Source: Xanthostigma xanthostigma
Taxonomy: Eukaryota; Arthropoda; Insecta; Raphidioptera; Raphidiidae
Reading direction: 5' to 3'
Length of the DNA: 64,000 bases
NCBI GenBank assembly: GCA_963575645.1
Contig: OY754465.1
Location: forward strand, 45,100,401-45,164,400
Below are positions 60,549 to 64,000 of the stretch, piece after piece (position 1 is the stretch's first letter; every line of letters begins with the position of its first letter). The notes under the pieces were generated by a model. It was not told the origin of the DNA. It did not search any database and saw nothing but the letters and a program-made list of their open reading frames with translations. The position numbers and the translations under genes were made by a program.

Positions 60549-61200
60549 CAGTAGAACTGCATTAATCTGAGCTCCGATAGTTCAATTTTTTGCCTGATCC
60601 CTTGAGCTCCCAATCAATATAACGCAATGTAATATTTCCTGGATATTTCGAACTTTTTATTCGAGTCTAATAAAATAATATCCAAATCAAAAGACAATGT
60701 TCCTAGAAAATTCTGACATCGTTGGTTCTTCCTGTTATGTCTCGTCACAAACACGACCAGTCTTTTTTCGGCTAGGATCGTTGACCGAAATAAACTGCGC
60801 ATTTTAGAAATCAAAAATGTTCAAGTATGTGAGTAAGATGTCTTATAAAACATTAACGGTAGCCGAGACGGTGGAGGTTATTAGCGAAGTGAAAGAAGAG
60901 AAAAAATCAGAAGTAGCAAAGGAATTTGAAACATCAGCGAACACTCGATTTATTTAAAGAATACAAATAAGATTTTAAGTAATAACAATTTGAAAAGGAA
61001 ACTCGTCCGATCTCCCGACTTCCTGGAAATCGACCAGTGTGCAGTTTTTTAAACGGGCTCGTGACATTATCAGAAATAAACCTGACGAATTTGCCAAAGT
61101 CTTAGGAAAGATTAATTCAAACCCGGAGTATGGGATGGTTTGACAATTTATTAAGAAAGAAACGGCATCAACTTAAAAAATAGAAATTTTGGACCTCCCT
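60549..61200 (+). mobile_element. Truncated Tigger/pogo element
   Basis: A terminal-repeat-like start TA|CAGTAGAACTGCATTAATC is followed by about 270 bp of leader and a decayed transposase (60817..61195). A matching right end was not found. It probably belongs to the same superfamily as the MITE at 6558..7183. Confidence 0.55.
60817..61195 (+). pseudogene. Decayed Tigger/CENP-B-like transposase, N-terminal half
   Basis: The first frame (MFKYVSKMSYKTLTVAETVE, then SEVKEEKKSEVAKEF and a stop at 60955) is the N-terminal psq-like helix-turn-helix of Tigger/pogo transposases. After frameshifts, FKRARDIIRNKPDEFAKVLG at about 61051 and GWFDNLLRKKRHQL at about 61133 correspond to the second, CENP-B-type DNA-binding domain (family pattern: FAK.LG..., GW...F..R). 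The DDE catalytic domain is missing. Several stops and shifts make it non-functional. Confidence 0.7.
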
Positions 61201-64000
61201 CGATTTAGAATTAACGTTCCAGTGGATACCCCCGAATGGCATTAAATTCTTAAGGGGGTTAATTGTGTGTGGGTAGCATTGTTTCGACTGTTTTCTGTGG
61301 AATTGGGCGACTGTATTTGACACAGCTTTACATTTTCAACATTTATGGACGAATCGACGATTTGCGCCACCTGTGTGCAAAAAAAATAAAACCAGACCGC
61401 ATTTAAACAAGGGTGTACGAAGTAAAGGCAAAAAGTAGTGACATATTCATTCCGAACATGCATATTATTCTATATATACCTTTAATATGTAATTTGAATT
61501 TGCAACAAACGTGTAAGAGAAGGAAGGAAAGCTTTGTAAAATCAATGTGCCGTAGCTCGACCCGTGAGTTTATATATTCTACATGGCGGACGCAACGCAA
61601 GTAAGGTATAAGAAGGCTGGTGTTCCGTCAATGCACGGACTTCAAAATGGATGCCTCGGTTTATTCTCTGTATACATAACGGAGATGGAAAATGTACATT
61701 GTTCCATTTCAAATCAAGTTTTCCGTATGACGTTCTGTTAGATTTTTATAACTGTTAACGTGATATACCCGACCGTAAACCGCTCAGTTAATTATGCAAT
61801 TACAGAAAATTTATACGTAGTATTTCTTCAGTTGGAGATATTCGAAAAGTACTGCACGGAGAGGTAGTTAGTCCAAAAAGTTTTTTTTTTTTTTGACAAT
61901 ATGTACAATTCACGAAATGGCAAAATATAAATTAAAATTAAATAACAAATAATACTTTAGGTATTTACCTACTTTCAACAAGTAAGCATATTTCACAGCC
62001 CGTGGAAAGGTCGTGATAAAATATCTCTAGTATCATTTAAAATTAACATAAGGATCAAATCTATAATATTTTAAAGAGTTAAAGTTTCGGATGTAGAAGG
62101 TAATCTCCGAAACTATTCATCCGATACAAAAAATGTTTTCGACTTTTCGCCAATATCTAGGATGGTCCGTCTGAATGGCTATAGGCTTTTCGTGGAGACC
62201 AATTTTGCAAAGGAAGTCGACAAAAAAACGGTGGCAATTTACAAATCCCGTCGAAGCCGGACCGGGCCGCTATGTCTGATAATTTGCAAAAGATTACTCT
62301 CAAATGTGCACTAGGCCTGTATCTCGGCAAGAAATGAGTGAAGTGTTTAGATTATAAACGCTCGACAGAAGAGGTCGTAATAAATCTCGATGATTTATAT
62401 AATCTATTTGAAAAACATTTACTTTTTGTCCACAATCCTGCGATTCTTATTAATAATTGTATCGATGGACAAGATTTCTAATTTATATTTACATAAAAGT
62501 ATATAAGCTACGGAAATAAATACAAAATCCCACAATCAATTGGAATGTGTTTTTTAAACTGTAAAATACAAAATTGTTGCCAACTGCCCAGAAACATGTT
62601 TTCCACTTCGAAAACTTGTCACAACATCTGGCGATCTGGTAAGTTAAATCCACAAACGATCGATTTTTAAAACCCTGTATTTTATTTTGGAAACGAATCA
62701 GTATTGATTTAATAAAAATGTATAATAAAAAAAAATATTAATTTACCGATTGCAGTTTTCACATTTATCCACTCTGAATGCTGAGTACACAAAACTCTGT
62801 GATATTTTGATGTCATTATATCACTATCATTAACGTTTTTTGAGTTGAATTAAATTTATTTTTCATATACAGCGTTCTATCATACTATTTAACTAAAGAC
62901 AAAACTAAATTCTGTCACACTACTATTATTTATAGTTATTAAAAACCTATAGATGTCAACACTTAACCTTTGCCAACTTCACGCGTTAAAATGTAGAACA
63001 AAACGCACCAATTAAGAGACAGCATTTTCAGTGAACGCAGCCTTCAAACAAAACACAGATTGTCACTAACTTCGTGATACAAAAATTATAATAAAATAAG
63101 AGTGTCGCATCATAATATTGTAGTGTCGCCTGGTTGTACAGCACCGGTCACAATATTTCGTGATCTGACAGATGTACTTACACCCACGTGTGCGTCACTG
63201 GCTCGCACATAGACACACACCACAGAGAATGGAGAGATTGACGAGGAGGGTAGAATAGTTGAAAACACCGATCAGCAAGTGACGGACGTACATAGCACAG
63301 GCGCATTGAAAACATTACATTATGCTTCCATTTTACACGTTCAAGGCGAAATAAGTCTATCCGTCCTTTTAATATGTAGGCACTAGGTATACTATATATA
63401 CAACGAGGAATAGCTATATCAAGCAAGATCATCTTGTTCACGTAAATAAAAACCGTACATATTTCTAGCAGGCTTGCACTATAGTCATTTTTATTTCATT
63501 TTTCTACGTATACATAATTACTTTTTTATTTATTCCTTCTCCTGTATAGAGAACAGTTTTTGATTTTCAAACCGACACGAATTCTTTATAGACTGAATCA
63601 TGTTACCTAAGCGTAGTTAGCAGGGGGTCCCCACGTCCCTGTGCTAGAAAGAGAAAAAGAGTGATTATTCCTTTTGGAAAACTCAACACTGGTAGCATAC
63701 CTACTTGCACTGTTTTACAAAAGGCGGACGACTTGCAAGAACAAACCCTTGTGACCGGTTGAAAGTTACGGCTGCTAGTAGAGAGGGTAGATAGCTAGTA
63801 GATACGGTACGCAAAGTGAGATCGCTTCCGCCAGGACTATTTTTATAATACTAAGCTGAGGTAAATTTGCTTAAAAAATACGCAATACATATTAATCTGA
63901 GTTCTCTGAATGTCATCGTATTACCTACCAAAACTTTGTGCAGTTATTACTAAAAAAGCACGATGAAAAATACTCACAATTCTGCTGTAGGAGCCTAGTA

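Larger units (their letters stand above)
27219..64000 (-). other. 5' side of TLK: upstream intron and flank
   Basis: No TLK coding exon could be recognised upstream of 27218 on the minus strand; the expected first coding block (ELLEARF-like) was not found. A donor-like AATT|GTGAGT sits at 63978/63977 and might end an exon running off the window. Gene-free stretches 27220..30030, 34840..36740, 43180..45000 and 61200..63970 are AT-rich with no feature I can support beyond short repeat fragments. Confidence 0.4.

Overview
This window is intronic and repeat-rich DNA from an animal nuclear genome, almost certainly an insect. It is AT-rich, and coding sequence is sparse and split by GT/AG introns. 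There are no operons, bacterial genes or CRISPR arrays. Frequent TAGGTACCTA-like tracts and Helitron-like repeats resembling the Lep1 type favour Lepidoptera; this taxonomic call is inference.

Host gene. Two minus-strand exons of a tousled-like kinase (TLK) gene are recognisable: 27128..27218, then 2191..2450. Their split codon joins in frame, and the join reads as the N-terminal, pre-kinase part of insect and vertebrate TLKs. The intron between them is about 24.7 kb. The first coding exon and the coiled-coil and kinase exons were not found. A short segment at 1144..1240 is a possible further exon or cassette.

Mobile elements. Inside the big TLK intron is a structurally complete piggyBac element (10572..13082) with TTAA duplications, inverted repeats and an uninterrupted 604-codon transposase on the plus strand. 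The intron also holds a PIF/Harbinger deletion derivative (3514..4167), a Tigger/pogo MITE (6558..7183), fold-back elements (about 8990..9665, 10009..10465, 19501..19734) and several other MITEs.

Upstream of the 27 kb exon are a 2 kb unit of unclear type with a small spliced gene, a long palindrome and 95-bp repeats (about 30035..32005); a LINE 3' fragment (34270..34590); and Helitron-like elements with A/T flanks (37272..37754, 39377..39705, 50590..51220). Further right are a fold-back element whose internal block is amplified five times (47939..48975), tRNA-derived SINE heads (50869, 53304), a hAT-type MITE with near-perfect 8-bp target duplication (56086..56570) and a decayed Tigger transposase (60817..61195). 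Two GC-balanced islands (53500..54010, 55480..55740) are candidate promoter or first-exon regions.

The rest is AT-rich non-coding DNA in which I see only short, non-conserved open frames.
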